Origin: Blautia hansenii
Lineage (GTDB): Bacteria > Bacillota > Clostridia > Lachnospirales > Lachnospiraceae
DNA: 49,981 nt
NCBI RefSeq assembly: GCF_013304445.1
Contig: NZ_JAAITA010000021.1
Span: 1-49,981, forward strand
Direction of reading: 5' to 3'
Made by a program: the position numbers and the translations under genes. How positions within the stretch are numbered: the first letter of the stretch is position 1; every line of letters starts with the position of its first letter. Of this stretch, positions 9,324 to 17,605 are shown piece after piece. The notes beneath the pieces were generated by a model. The model saw only the letters and a program-made list of their open reading frames with translations, ran no database searches and was not told the DNA's origin.

Positions 9324-9367
9324 TGATTGATGATAAGCTTTTAATTTAAAATAAGCGAGGTGTTAAT

Positions 9368-9971
9368 GTGCAGAAAACGAAACGGAATGTAATGAATGAA
9401 AAAGACTTACAAAGGATAACAGAACTTCGCCTGATGGATGATGACTTTTTTTCAGAGGCTCTGGATGGGAAGATTATGGATATAGAAATCCAGCGTTCCG
9501 ACAGGGGCTCAGGGGTGAAAAGGGCCAGGTTTCACAGCAGTATGATAGACCGCACACTTCTCAGTAAAGGAGAGGATTTTGAAGATTTGGTTGATACCTA
9601 TGTAATCTTCATTACGGAAAATGATAAATTTGGTATGGGGATTCCGCTGTATCATGTGGAAAGAAAGATTACGGAGCTGGATGATGCATGATTTCAATTA
9701 CAAAGAGGCAAAGGATATTGTAAATCCATTACTTGCAGAAGAAGTCAGATACTTAAAAGAGACAGAAGGAGGTCGAAGCCAGATGTGCAAACTTTTAGAA
9801 GAGATGAGAAATGAAGCTACCGAAAAAGCTACGGTTGAAGCTACTTATAACAAGGCCGTGAGTACTGCGCTGAAGATGCTGAAAAAGGGTTATTCGATAG
9901 AGGAAATTGCAGAGATAACGGATTTGCCTTTGGAAGAGGTTCAGGAACTGGCAGATAGGAAAACAGTATAA
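9368..9971 (+). pseudogene. Decayed PD-(D/E)XK nuclease-family (Rpn-like) transposase gene
   Basis: Two frames together give the start and end of a family abundant in Lachnospiraceae. The first frame (GTG at 9368, with an internal ATG at 9392, to 9691) gives ITELRLMDDDFFSEALDGK joined straight to IMDIEIQRSDRG, then the FITENDKFGMG segment. The second frame (from about 9684 to 9971) gives EEVRYLKETEGGRS and the C-terminal EEIAEITDLPLEEV helix. From memory, intact members are about 300 residues with a stretch between the first two segments that holds part of the nuclease core, and another before the C-terminal part. Both are missing here, and the second loss shifts the frame. It is therefore almost certainly inactive, and marks an old insertion between two housekeeping loci. 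Confidence 0.8.
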
Positions 9972-10280
9972 GATGATTTTCCATGCTTATGTGCAGTGGC
10001 ATAACCGGGGAAATGGATAATTCTACCCAAGATAAAAATCAAAAATACAGTCAGAGGACATATTGTCTTTTATATAGTGGACAATCTCGTAAAACTTATT
10101 TTATCGAAATGGGAAGAAACATGAGATTTTATCAGTCGTCTAATTATGAAACGTATGGTTCGTTTTCATAGGCCCCAGCCGCTTTTTGTGGTTTAAAGAG
10201 TTCAACGGCAGCAATGCTCGCGCTGGGAGGAGTTGGTGCTTTGGTTGCTGTTGAACAAGTAAATTTTATAAAATTTACTA
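9972..10280 (+). other. Intergenic stretch with small-ORF remnants before feo
   Basis: No gene of normal size lies between the transposase remnant and feoA. A 62-codon open frame (9983-10171) has no convincing ribosome site. Its last 16 codons, from ATG at 10121, read on in the same frame after a TAG to a hydrophobic Gly/Ala-rich stretch ending at 10318. Confidence 0.5.
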
Positions 10281-10318
10281 TTGACATTTTGAAAAAGTTA
10301 GCGTATTCTAATCAATGA
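10121..10318 (+). pseudogene. Small ORF with an in-frame TAG and a hydrophobic Gly/Ala tail
   Basis: From ATG at 10121 the frame reads 16 codons (MRFYQSSNYETYGSFS), a TAG at 10169-10171, then 48 sense codons to TGA at 10316-10318. The part after the stop starts APAAFCGLKSST and runs into a glycine-rich hydrophobic segment (MLALGGVGALVAV). The look is of a short secreted or membrane peptide such as a bacteriocin-like precursor, inactivated by one nonsense change, but no family is recognised. GGGAAG 4 bases upstream is a weak ribosome site. The 3' end overlaps the feo promoter. Confidence 0.3.
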
Positions 10319-10334
10319 AGTTAGTGAAAACTAA
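10281..10334 (+). promoter_or_regulatory. feo promoter with two GTTAG-N6-CTAA operators
   Basis: TTGACA at 10281-10286 and TATTCT at 10304-10309 have a 17-base spacer. TTAG-N6-CTAA occurs at 10298-10311, covering the -10, and again at 10321-10334, just past the start point. Both are preceded by G. The same pattern lies at the flavodoxin promoter (26841-26854). The half-site GTTAG/CTAAC resembles DtxR/IdeR-family boxes more than Fur boxes. Repression by an iron-loaded regulator is the likely role. Confidence 0.7.
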
Positions 10335-10378
10335 GAAAAGTTAGAAGGCACTAAATATTTGATGAACGGAGGGATTCT

Positions 10379-10591
10379 ATGCAGCCATTGATTTTTTTAC
10401 AAAACGGAGAGCAGGCAACAATCAGACGAATAGGCGGTGCTGCGGAAACGAAAAGGTTTCTGGCGAATCTGGGATTTGTAGAACAGGCTCAAATCAGCGT
10501 CATTTCCAAGCTGAATGGAAACATGATTGTCAATATCAAGGATTCCAGAGTAGCAATTAACGAGGATATGGCAAAACGTATTATGGTATAG
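10379..10591 (+). CDS. feoA: FeoA-domain protein (first copy)
   Basis: A 70-residue SH3-like FeoA protein, preceded by GGAGGG. It shows the usual core: a conserved Gly-rich turn after the first strand, LGFVEQAQISVISKLNGNMIVNIKDSRVAINEDMAKRI in outline. FeoA is a small cytosolic partner of the ferrous iron transporter FeoB. This copy is followed 55 bases later by a second FeoA. Two feoA genes before feoB are common in Clostridia, and the two may form a heterodimeric regulator of FeoB. Confidence 0.9.
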   Translation: MQPLIFLQNGEQATIRRIGGAAETKRFLANLGFVEQAQISVISKLNGNMIVNIKDSRVAINEDMAKRIMV

Positions 10592-10646
10592 GGATGAACA
10601 ACGTTTGTTATGAAATATTTTATCAAAGACAGGGAGGAGAAGTGAA

Positions 10647-10865
10647 ATGACACTGAAAGATGCAAAAGTAGGTACCACAGTGGTGGTTTCCAAAATTGAG
10701 GGTGACGGTGCTTATAAACGCCGCATTATGGATATGGGAATCACAAAAGGCTGTGAAATTTTTATCCGCAAGGTAGCCCCTCTTGGTGACCCGGTAGAGA
10801 TTACCGTTCGGGGATATGAACTTTCGCTGAGAAAGCAGGATGCCCAGTGCATACAGCTTCGATAA
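10647..10865 (+). CDS. feoA: FeoA-domain protein (second copy)
   Basis: A 72-residue FeoA protein with the classic order: LKDAKVGTTVVV, RRIMDMGITKGCEI, PLGDPVEI and RGYELSLRKQDA. It is closer to the textbook FeoA consensus than the first copy. GGAGGAGA precedes the ATG. The 47-base gap to feoB contains GTTA-N4-TAAC at 10882-10893, which may be a weaker version of the feo operator but does not match it exactly. Confidence 0.92.
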   Translation: MTLKDAKVGTTVVVSKIEGDGAYKRRIMDMGITKGCEIFIRKVAPLGDPVEITVRGYELSLRKQDAQCIQLR

Positions 10866-10912
10866 ATTTTTTTGGACTAAAGTTAAATCTAACTAACCAG
10901 GAGGAATGAAAA

Positions 10913-13105
10913 ATGGCAATTAAGATTGCGCTTGCCGGAAACCCCAACTGTGGAAAGACGACCATGTTTAACGCATTGACCGGGGCAAACCAGTACGTTG
11001 GAAACTGGCCGGGGGTTACAGTGGAAAAGAAAGAGGGAAAAATCAAAGGAAAGAAAGGAAACGGGGAAGAAATCATCGTGACGGACCTGCCGGGTGTTTA
11101 CTCCCTTTCTCCTTATACATTGGAAGAGGTTGTGAGCCGTGATTATCTTCTGAAAGAAAATCCGGATGTAATTTTAAATCTGGTAGATGCAACCAATATC
11201 GAACGAAACCTGTATCTGACCACACAGCTGATAGAAACAGGAGTGCCTGTGGTGATTGCGCTGAACATGGCAGATTTAATGGAAAAAAATGAGATTAAGA
11301 TTGACGTAAAGCGTCTCGGGACTCTCTTAGGCTGCCCGGTGGTGAAAACTTCTGCCCTAAAAGGCACCGGACTGGAAGAGGCGGTGAAAGAAGCGGTTCA
11401 CTGTGCAAAGCAGGGAAAACAGGAGCTGCCGAAGAAAATCTTCGGTAAGGATATGGAAAGCGCCATTGCACAGGCTGAGGGCTGGCTGCAGGATGTTGCC
11501 GAAGAAAGCAAACTGAGATGGTATGCTGTGAAGCTTCTGGAAAGAGACAGCAAGGTTTTGGAAGAACTGTCTTTAGATGCCAAGGTGCGAGAACAGATTG
11601 AGGCAGAGGCAGAACGTCTGGAGAAAAAAGAAGATGATGATATGGAAAGTATTGTCACAGATGAGCGTTACTCTTTTATCCAGAAAGTTGTTGCAGATGC
11701 AGTAAAGAAGACGGCAAATAAGCTGACTATGTCCGATAAAATCGACAAAATTGTCACCAACCGTATTTTAGGTCTTCCGATTTTCCTTTTGGTCATGGGG
11801 CTGGTGTATTATGTTTCCGTAACGACAGCCGGCAGCATGGCAACCGACTGGACCAATGACACCTTTGTAGTGTCCATTCAGGACGCGGTTTCCGGATTTC
11901 TGGCTTCGGCAGGCGCCAATGATTTGATTATCAGTCTGGTTTCTGATGGTATTATCGGCGGCGTGGGAGCTGTGCTGGGATTCGTTCCTCAGATGGCAAT
12001 TTTATTCCTGTTTCTTTCTGTTTTGGAAGACTGTGGTTACATGGTTCGTATCGCTTTTGTTATGGACCGTATTTTCCGCCATTTCGGACTTTCCGGAAAG
12101 AGTTTTATTCCGCTTCTGATTTCTTCAGGATGCGGTATTCCGGGAATTATGGCGTCTAAGACCATTGAAAATGACAATGACAGACGTTTGACCATTATGA
12201 CAGCAACCTTTATTCCCTGCGGTGCCAAACTTCCGGTTATTGCACTTATGGGCGGTGTTATGGTAAGCTATACAACAGGCAGCTATGAAGCGGGCGGTCT
12301 GATGGCGCCGTTTATGTATCTTTTGGGGATTGTGGCTGTTCTGGTATCTGCCATTATGCTGAAAAAAACAAAACCGTTTTCCGGCGAACCGGCGCCATTT
12401 GTTATGGAACTTCCTCAGTATCACATTCCTTCTGCAAAGACTGTACTGCTTCATGTATGGGAGAGACTGAAAGGATTTATGATTAAAGCAGGTACGATTC
12501 TGTTCCTGGCTTGTGTAGTTATGTGGTTCCTGGGCGGATTTGGATTTACCAATGGCGGTTTCGGTATGGTAGAGGACAGCAACAACAGTCTTCTGGCCGC
12601 TGTCGGCGGAGTTATTGCACCGATTTTTGCACCTCTTGGATTTGGAGAATGGCAGCCAGTGTCTGCTTCACTTTCCGGATTCACCGCAAAGGAAGCCATT
12701 GTTTCTACCATGGGTGTCCTGGCAAATGTCAGCAGCAGTATGTCTGAAGACCCTATCACCGTAGGGGCAGCTATCCAGTCCTGGTTTCCAAGCGCATTGG
12801 CAGCATTTTCTTTCCTGCTGTTTAACCTTCTGGATTCTCCCTGTCTGGCAGCCATTGCGACGATGGCGCAGCAGATGCAGTCCAGAAAATGGTTCTGGTT
12901 TGCAATTTTATTCCAGAATGTGTTTGCTTACATGGTGTGCCTGAGTATTTATCAGATTGGTCTTCTGGTGACAGGAGGAGGATTTACCGCAGGCTCTGCG
13001 GCAGGGATTCTGGTAGCGGCAGTCATGCTGTTTATGTTATTCCGGCCAGACCCATATAAACATAAAAAAACCTATGCAAAGAGCTCTGTGCAGGCAGCAA
13101 GGTAA
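10913..13105 (+). CDS. feoB: FeoB ferrous iron transporter
   Basis: A 730-residue inner-membrane Fe2+ transporter. The N-terminal GTPase has G1 GNPNCGKT at 9-16, G3 DLPG near 64 and G4 NMAD near 120. A helical GDI-like region follows (about 170-260), then many membrane helices with paired Gate motifs (SGCGIPG and IPCGAKLP). AGGAGGA precedes the start. It completes the iron uptake operon feoA-feoA-feoB, with a Cys-rich peptide and an HMA protein downstream. Length is within the usual range (650-800). Confidence 0.95.
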   Translation: MAIKIALAGNPNCGKTTMFNALTGANQYVGNWPGVTVEKKEGKIKGKKGNGEEIIVTDLPGVYSLSPYTLEEVVSRDYLLKENPDVILNLVDATNIERNLYLTTQLIETGVPVVIALNMADLMEKNEIKIDVKRLGTLLGCPVVKTSALKGTGLEEAVKEAVHCAKQGKQELPKKIFGKDMESAIAQAEGWLQDVAEESKLRWYAVKLLERDSKVLEELSLDAKVREQIEAEAERLEKKEDDDMESIVTDERYSFIQKVVADAVKKTANKLTMSDKIDKIVTNRILGLPIFLLVMGLVYYVSVTTAGSMATDWTNDTFVVSIQDAVSGFLASAGANDLIISLVSDGIIGGVGAVLGFVPQMAILFLFLSVLEDCGYMVRIAFVMDRIFRHFGLSGKSFIPLLISSGCGIPGIMASKTIENDNDRRLTIMTATFIPCGAKLPVIALMGGVMVSYTTGSYEAGGLMAPFMYLLGIVAVLVSAIMLKKTKPFSGEPAPFVMELPQYHIPSAKTVLLHVWERLKGFMIKAGTILFLACVVMWFLGGFGFTNGGFGMVEDSNNSLLAAVGGVIAPIFAPLGFGEWQPVSASLSGFTAKEAIVSTMGVLANVSSSMSEDPITVGAAIQSWFPSALAAFSFLLFNLLDSPCLAAIATMAQQMQSRKWFWFAILFQNVFAYMVCLSIYQIGLLVTGGGFTAGSAAGILVAAVMLFMLFRPDPYKHKKTYAKSSVQAAR

Positions 13106-13117
13106 AAAATAGAAACA

Positions 13118-13160
13118 ACAGCCTGAACAGGCACTTTCCAAAGTGTTTGCTTCAGGCTGT
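13118..13160 (+). terminator. Hairpin after feoB, partial terminator or processing site
   Basis: The outer arms ACAGCCTGAA and TTCAGGCTGT pair perfectly, and the inner arms CACTT/AAGTG pair around a 4-base loop. The following bases, ATTTGTATAG, form a poor T-run. It may reduce rather than stop transcription into the two small genes that follow, or protect the feoB mRNA 3' end. Confidence 0.6.
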
Positions 13161-13186
13161 ATTTGTATAGAGAGGAGTGAAAGAAT

Positions 13187-13354
13187 ATGTTCGCAGATAT
13201 TGTATTGGCAGGCGGCATTGGCCTGTATTGCGGTTATGTGATTTACCGGCAGATAAAAAACCGTAAAAATCCAAAGGCAGGGTGCAGCGGCTGCTGCAGC
13301 AGTTGTCATGGCTGCAGTCATGCAGAACCTTACAATTCGAAAAAGCAGATTTAA
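13187..13354 (+). CDS. FeoB-associated Cys-rich membrane protein
   Basis: A 55-residue protein. One membrane helix lies at about residues 3-20, followed by a basic stretch (RQIKNRKNPK) and a cluster of Cys and His at 33-45 (CSGCCSSCHGCSH). This matches the small Cys-rich membrane proteins found next to feoB in Firmicutes, which are thought to assist iron transfer, though their role is not proved. AGGAG at 13173-13177 lies 9 bases before the ATG. It lies between feoB and the HMA protein. Confidence 0.85.
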   Translation: MFADIVLAGGIGLYCGYVIYRQIKNRKNPKAGCSGCCSSCHGCSHAEPYNSKKQI

Positions 13355-13372
13355 AAGAAAGGCAGGAAGCAT

Positions 13373-13732
13373 ATGATAAATGGAATTATTTTAGTTTTAG
13401 TTCTTGCTGTTTTGATTCTGGCAGTAAAAAGTACAGTGAAACATTTCCGGGGAGAGTGTTCCTGCTGTGGCGGGAGCAAGGGTCTGATAAAGGAAACAGA
13501 AAAGAAACTTTCCAATCCCATTGTTGGGAAAAAGACAATCTCTATAGAAGGCATGACCTGTGACCATTGCAGACAGAGTGTGGAAAAAGCGCTGAATGCC
13601 ATGGATGGGGTTTCTGCAAGAGTAAATCTGAAAAAGAAGCAGGCTGCTGTGGCTTATGACCGGACAGTGGCAGATACAGAACTGCGAAGAGCGGTGGAAG
13701 GAGCCGGCTTTCAAGTGACAGCAATAAAATAG
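13373..13732 (+). CDS. Membrane-anchored heavy-metal-associated (HMA) domain protein
   Basis: A 119-residue protein. An N-terminal membrane helix (about 3-18) precedes a short Cys motif CSCCGG near 29-34. A C-terminal HMA fold with GMTCDHC near residues 60-66 follows the usual beta-alpha-beta order and ends in GAGFQVTAI. HMA domains bind Cu+ or similar soft metals through the two Cys of CxxC. The N-terminal part resembles the Cys-rich FeoB-associated protein just upstream, so this looks like that type of anchor fused to a metal-binding domain. It is the last gene of the feo operon. Its metal in this setting is unknown. Confidence 0.85.
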   Translation: MINGIILVLVLAVLILAVKSTVKHFRGECSCCGGSKGLIKETEKKLSNPIVGKKTISIEGMTCDHCRQSVEKALNAMDGVSARVNLKKKQAAVAYDRTVADTELRRAVEGAGFQVTAIK

Positions 13733-13751
13733 TAAAAGATCACAGGTGCAG

Positions 13752-13805
13752 GCATTCGGTTAAGGAACCAGAGAAAATTCCTTAGCCGGATGCTGTTTCT
13801 TTTTT
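13752..13805 (+). terminator. Terminator of the feo operon
   Basis: The arms GCATTCGGTTAAGGAA and TTCCTTAGCCGGATGC pair almost fully and are followed by a T-rich run. The 3' arm overlaps the end of the convergent AraC gene (stop at 13782-13784). Confidence 0.85.
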
Positions 13806-14687
13806 CATAAATTCTTTCCGAAACTGCAGGGGAGAGCGTTTTTTGTGCTGCCGGAACAGGCGGATGAAGTAGCTGGTAGAGCCAAAGCCGTAGGAGGCAG
13901 CAATTTCTGTTACCGGGAGTGTAGAGGAAACCAGCAGTTTTTCTGCTTCTGTGAGCCGGATACGGGTGACGTAATCGCTGAAACTCATGTGCAGAAGGTG
14001 ATTGAAGCAGCGGGAAAAATAGCTGGAACTCATGCCGCACAGCCGGGCTGCCTCAGAGGCTTTCAGCGGCATATCGCAGTGTTCCTGGACGTAGGAAAGA
14101 GCCGGGGTAAGCTGTGCGGCCAGTTCGGCCTGAAAAGGCGCTTCAACAGGCTGTGCGGTGCCTTTCTGGTGCCAGTAGCGCAATACCCAGAGAAAAATGC
14201 TGCTGATATGGTTTCGGATGGCCAGAGGATAGCCGTAAGGCTTTTGCGCGTCTTCCTGAAACAAGGCATCTATGAGCTCGGGAATTTCCGTCTGTGCAAG
14301 AACGTTATGGGGAATGACTTTTTCCTGTATCTGACTGTCTGTGAGAAAAGGCAGAAGATAAAGGATTTCGGAACCGTTCTGAGAAAGTCCGTTATAGACC
14401 AGTTGGGGGAGAAACCGTATGACATAGTAAGTTCCTCCGTTTTCCGACAGGCTGTTAATGAGATGTACTGCATTGGCGGGAATCAGAACCATATCTCCGG
14501 GGCCGAACCGGTGATAGGAGTTCCCCAGGTAAATCTCAAAGGTTTCTTCCCGACCGAATAAAATTTCAATATATTCATGATAGTGGGCAGGGTAGACCAT
14601 CCCCGTTCCTTTCATATCCTGCAAGTGGCATACATACTGTAAGGGAATACCGTCTATGCAGGGCTTTTTTTCTTTCATGTATTCCAT
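13782..14687 (-). CDS. AraC-family transcriptional regulator
   Basis: A 301-residue regulator with an N-terminal cupin-like sensor domain (about 25-160; HYHEYIEILFG, GDMVLIPANAVH) and a C-terminal double helix-turn-helix (about 200-295; LCGMSSSYFSRCFN and AASYGFGSTSYFIRLFRQH). AAGGA is correctly spaced before the ATG at 14687. It is divergent from the GH3 beta-glycosidase across 122 bases, so it most likely activates that gene in response to a plant-sugar ligand. The ligand itself is not evident. Confidence 0.9.
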   Translation of the reverse strand: MEYMKEKKPCIDGIPLQYVCHLQDMKGTGMVYPAHYHEYIEILFGREETFEIYLGNSYHRFGPGDMVLIPANAVHLINSLSENGGTYYVIRFLPQLVYNGLSQNGSEILYLLPFLTDSQIQEKVIPHNVLAQTEIPELIDALFQEDAQKPYGYPLAIRNHISSIFLWVLRYWHQKGTAQPVEAPFQAELAAQLTPALSYVQEHCDMPLKASEAARLCGMSSSYFSRCFNHLLHMSFSDYVTRIRLTEAEKLLVSSTLPVTEIAASYGFGSTSYFIRLFRQHKKRSPLQFRKEFMKKETASG

Positions 14688-14760
14688 GGCAAAGTCCTTC
14701 TATGACAAAATTTTATTATTTTTGAGCATGAAAATTATAGCATCAAATCCGGGAAACGTC

Positions 14761-14766
14761 TATAAT
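14761..14766 (+). promoter_or_regulatory. -10 element of the GH3 gene
   Basis: A perfect TATAAT at 14761-14766 has a poor -35 (TAGCAT at 14738-14743). A strong -10 with a weak -35 suits an activator-dependent promoter, here probably the divergent AraC protein. Confidence 0.45.
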
Positions 14767-14809
14767 AAAGCCAGAAAATTCCACAGGGAAACAGAAAGGA
14801 AAGGAAAAA

Positions 14810-17566
14810 ATGGAGTGTACAAAAATGGGCGTGCCCTTAGAGGGCTTCGGCGATAAGGTAAGAGAGACGGCAGCAGAAGGAATGGTCCTTCTGAAAAATG
14901 AGAAACAGATGTTTCCGCTGACAAAAGAGGACCATGTGGCCATCTTTGGCAGATGTCAGATAAATTATTATAAAAGCGGAACCGGTTCAGGCGGTGCGGT
15001 ACATACAGCCTATACCACCAATCTGGTGGAGGGTCTGCGCCGTTATAAGGAGATTTCCTTAAACGAAGAACTGGTGCAGATTTATGAAAACTGGGTAAAA
15101 GAAAATCCTTTTGATGACGGAGGCGGTGTCTGGGCAGGGGAACCCTGGTACCAGAAAGAGATGCCGGTGTCGGAAGAGATGGCAAGAAAAGCGGGAGAAA
15201 CTTCCAATAAAGCCATTGTGGTAATCGGAAGAACCGCAGGAGAAGACCAGGACAATGCTCCCGTGGAAGGCAGTTATCTTTTAACAAAAGAAGAGAGACA
15301 ACTCATTGAAACTGTGGCAGGGTGCTTTGAAAAGACAGCCGTGGTGCTGAATGTTTCCAACATTATAGATATGAGCTGGCTGGAAACCATACAGAACAAA
15401 GCGCATGTCTGCAGTGTGCTTTACACCTGGCAGGGCGGTATTGAAGCCGGAAATGCCAGTGCAGATGTGCTGACAGGGGCAGTGACTCCAAGCGGCAAGC
15501 TGCCGGATACCATTGCCTATGATATCGCAGACTATCCCAGCACAGAAAACTTCGGAGACGAAGAGAGAAACTATTATGCGGAAGATATTTATGTGGGTTA
15601 CCGTTATTTTGAAACTTTTGCACCGGAAAAAGTGCAGTTTCCCTTTGGTTTCGGTTTGTCTTACACAGAATTTCAGACTCAGGTGACAAGAGCCAAAGTG
15701 CAGGGAGAGGGAAAGGAAGCAGTTGCTGTAATAGAGGCTTGTGTGACCAACACAGGCGCCGTATACAGCGGCAAAGAGGTTGTGCAGGTCTATTATGAAG
15801 CCCCTCAGGGAAAACTGGGACAGCCGGTACGTCAGCTGGCAGCTTTTCAAAAGACCGGACTTTTGGCGCCGGGAGAAAGCCAGAAGCTGACCTTTACCAT
15901 CAAGGCATGTCAGCTGGCTTCTTACGATGACAGTGGCGTGACAGGATACAAAAATGCGTATGTGCTGGAGGAGGGGACGTATGGTTTTTATGTGGGAACC
16001 GACGTGCGAAATGCCGGACAGGTGCTTTTTGCAGAGGGAAAGGGTCTGAAGATTCCTTCCTGTGTGGTTGTGCAGAGCTTACAGGAGGTGCTGGCGCCTG
16101 CAGAAGCTTTTCAGAGACTTCGTCCGGGCAGATTGTCCGAACAGGGGATATATGAAAAGACAGAGGAAGATGTGCCTTTACAGAGCGTTTCTTTAAAGGC
16201 GCGGATTGCAGAAAATCTGCCGGAAGAAATGGAGATTACCGGAGACAGAGGGATTACTTTTTCTATGGTGCAGGAAGAGAAAACATCCTTAGAGGCATTT
16301 GTAGCACAGTTTACCAAAGAACAACTGGCGAGAATTGTAAGAGGAGAAGGCATGTGCAATCCTATGGTGACACCGGGAACAGCCTCTGCTTTTGGCGGAA
16401 CAGCCCCAAGCCTTTACCGCTATGGAATTCCAGCAGCCTGCACTGCAGACGGACCTTCCGGAATCCGTATGGACAGCGGTCTTCAGGCCACACAAATGCC
16501 CATCGGAACCATGCTGGCGGCCAGTTGGAATCCTGAGATGATGGAAGAATTATACGAATGGGAAGGAAAAGAACTGTTAAGAAATCAGATTGATACCCTT
16601 TTAGGACCGGGCATGAATATACACAGAAGCCCTTTAAACGGAAGAAATTTTGAATATTTTTCAGAAGACCCTTATCTGACCGGAACATGTGCGGCGGCAG
16701 CGGTAAGAGGTATCGGGAAAACCGGAGCAGCTGCTACCATTAAGCATTTTGCCTGCAACAATCAGGAAAAAGGCAGAACCACGGCAGACTCTGTAGTGTC
16801 CCAGAGGGCTTTAAGGGAAATTTATCTGAAAGGCTTTGAAATGGCAGTAAAAGAAGGGAAGGCACGCTCTCTGATGACGTCTTACAATCCTTTAAACGGA
16901 CACTGGACTGCTTCTAATTATGATTTGTGTACCACTGTTCTGCGGGGAGAGTGGGGATATGAAGGCATTGTCATGACAGACTGGTGGGCCAAGATGAACG
17001 ACCCTGTAGAAGGGGGAAAAGGGGATATGAAGAATACGGCCGCTATGGTTCGGGCACAGAATGACCTGTACATGGTTGTTGGAAACGGCGGTTCCCAGGA
17101 AAATATCTATGAAGATAATACCTTGGAAGCGCTGGAAAGCGGAAACCTGAGTGTAGGAGAACTGCAGAGATGCGCTATGAATATCTGTCGCTTTATTTTG
17201 GAGAGCCCGGTGGCAAAAAGGCCTTTAAAGACACCGGAAGAACTGGAAAAGGAAGCCGGAAGCTTTGCTTTTGTGCCAGTGAAGCTGATTCCCGAAAAAG
17301 AGGAAACTATGCGGCTGTCTATAGAGCACACCGGACGGTATAAGTTTTTTGTGAAGCTGCGTTCCGGACTTTCTCAGCAGGCCCAGTCGTCCTGTAATCT
17401 GCTGCTGAACGGAAAGCCTGTAGCTACCGTACAGACCAATGGAACCGGAAACGAGTGGAATCTGATAAAGCTGGAGAACATCTATCTGGAACCGGGAGAC
17501 TATCAGGCGGCGCTGCAGGACGTGAAGGCAGGCATGGAGATAGCCTGGGTGGAAGTGTGCAGGTAG
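14810..17566 (+). CDS. Glycoside hydrolase family 3 beta-glycosidase with permuted domains
   Basis: A 918-residue GH3 enzyme in the reversed order known from Butyrivibrio and Ruminococcus beta-glucosidases. The GH3 C-terminal alpha/beta domain comes first (about 20-290), then an Fn3-like domain (about 300-420), then the TIM barrel (about 487-790). The barrel contains DGPSGIR, NGRNFEYFSEDP and KHFACNNQE, and the nucleophile is Asp724 in VMTDW. A beta-sandwich tail (about 820-918) resembles a carbohydrate-binding module. There is no signal peptide, so it acts in the cytosol on imported oligosaccharides. It is probably controlled by the divergent AraC gene. Substrate is likely a beta-glucoside or beta-xyloside, undecided. 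Confidence 0.9.
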   Translation: MECTKMGVPLEGFGDKVRETAAEGMVLLKNEKQMFPLTKEDHVAIFGRCQINYYKSGTGSGGAVHTAYTTNLVEGLRRYKEISLNEELVQIYENWVKENPFDDGGGVWAGEPWYQKEMPVSEEMARKAGETSNKAIVVIGRTAGEDQDNAPVEGSYLLTKEERQLIETVAGCFEKTAVVLNVSNIIDMSWLETIQNKAHVCSVLYTWQGGIEAGNASADVLTGAVTPSGKLPDTIAYDIADYPSTENFGDEERNYYAEDIYVGYRYFETFAPEKVQFPFGFGLSYTEFQTQVTRAKVQGEGKEAVAVIEACVTNTGAVYSGKEVVQVYYEAPQGKLGQPVRQLAAFQKTGLLAPGESQKLTFTIKACQLASYDDSGVTGYKNAYVLEEGTYGFYVGTDVRNAGQVLFAEGKGLKIPSCVVVQSLQEVLAPAEAFQRLRPGRLSEQGIYEKTEEDVPLQSVSLKARIAENLPEEMEITGDRGITFSMVQEEKTSLEAFVAQFTKEQLARIVRGEGMCNPMVTPGTASAFGGTAPSLYRYGIPAACTADGPSGIRMDSGLQATQMPIGTMLAASWNPEMMEELYEWEGKELLRNQIDTLLGPGMNIHRSPLNGRNFEYFSEDPYLTGTCAAAAVRGIGKTGAAATIKHFACNNQEKGRTTADSVVSQRALREIYLKGFEMAVKEGKARSLMTSYNPLNGHWTASNYDLCTTVLRGEWGYEGIVMTDWWAKMNDPVEGGKGDMKNTAAMVRAQNDLYMVVGNGGSQENIYEDNTLEALESGNLSVGELQRCAMNICRFILESPVAKRPLKTPEELEKEAGSFAFVPVKLIPEKEETMRLSIEHTGRYKFFVKLRSGLSQQAQSSCNLLLNGKPVATVQTNGTGNEWNLIKLENIYLEPGDYQAALQDVKAGMEIAWVEVCR

Positions 17567-17571
17567 AAAAC

Positions 17572-17599
17572 GGGGAACGGTTCTTTGCGGCAGTTCCCC
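17572..17599. terminator. Hairpin between the convergent GH3 and TetR genes
   Basis: GGGGAAC and GTTCCCC pair around a 14-base loop. The flanking runs are AAAA on the 3' side and CTACCTG..AAAA upstream, so T-tracts are short in both directions. Confidence 0.5.
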
Positions 17600-17605
17600 A
17601 AAAGA

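Larger units (their letters stand above)
8995..9367. other. Gene-poor stretch before the transposase remnant
   Basis: An AT-rich, largely non-coding stretch. It holds a perfect 11-base inverted repeat (9091-9138), a good promoter (9196-9224) and a 23-codon ORF (9252-9323). No longer protein family is recognisable. Its position beside a decayed transposase suggests insertion debris. Confidence 0.6.

Noticed and set aside
10121-10318. The TAG as a pyrrolysine or recoded codon
   Set aside because: No pylT or pyl genes are in view, and other genes in the window end normally at TAG; a nonsense mutation is simpler.
10281-10334. A Fur box at the feo promoter
   Set aside because: The sequence does not resemble the GATAAT-repeat Fur consensus; the GTTAG-N6-CTAA repeats explain the symmetry better.
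13351-13602. Minus-strand frames opposite the HMA protein
   Set aside because: They are shadows; the HMA frame has a ribosome site and the GMTCDHC motif.
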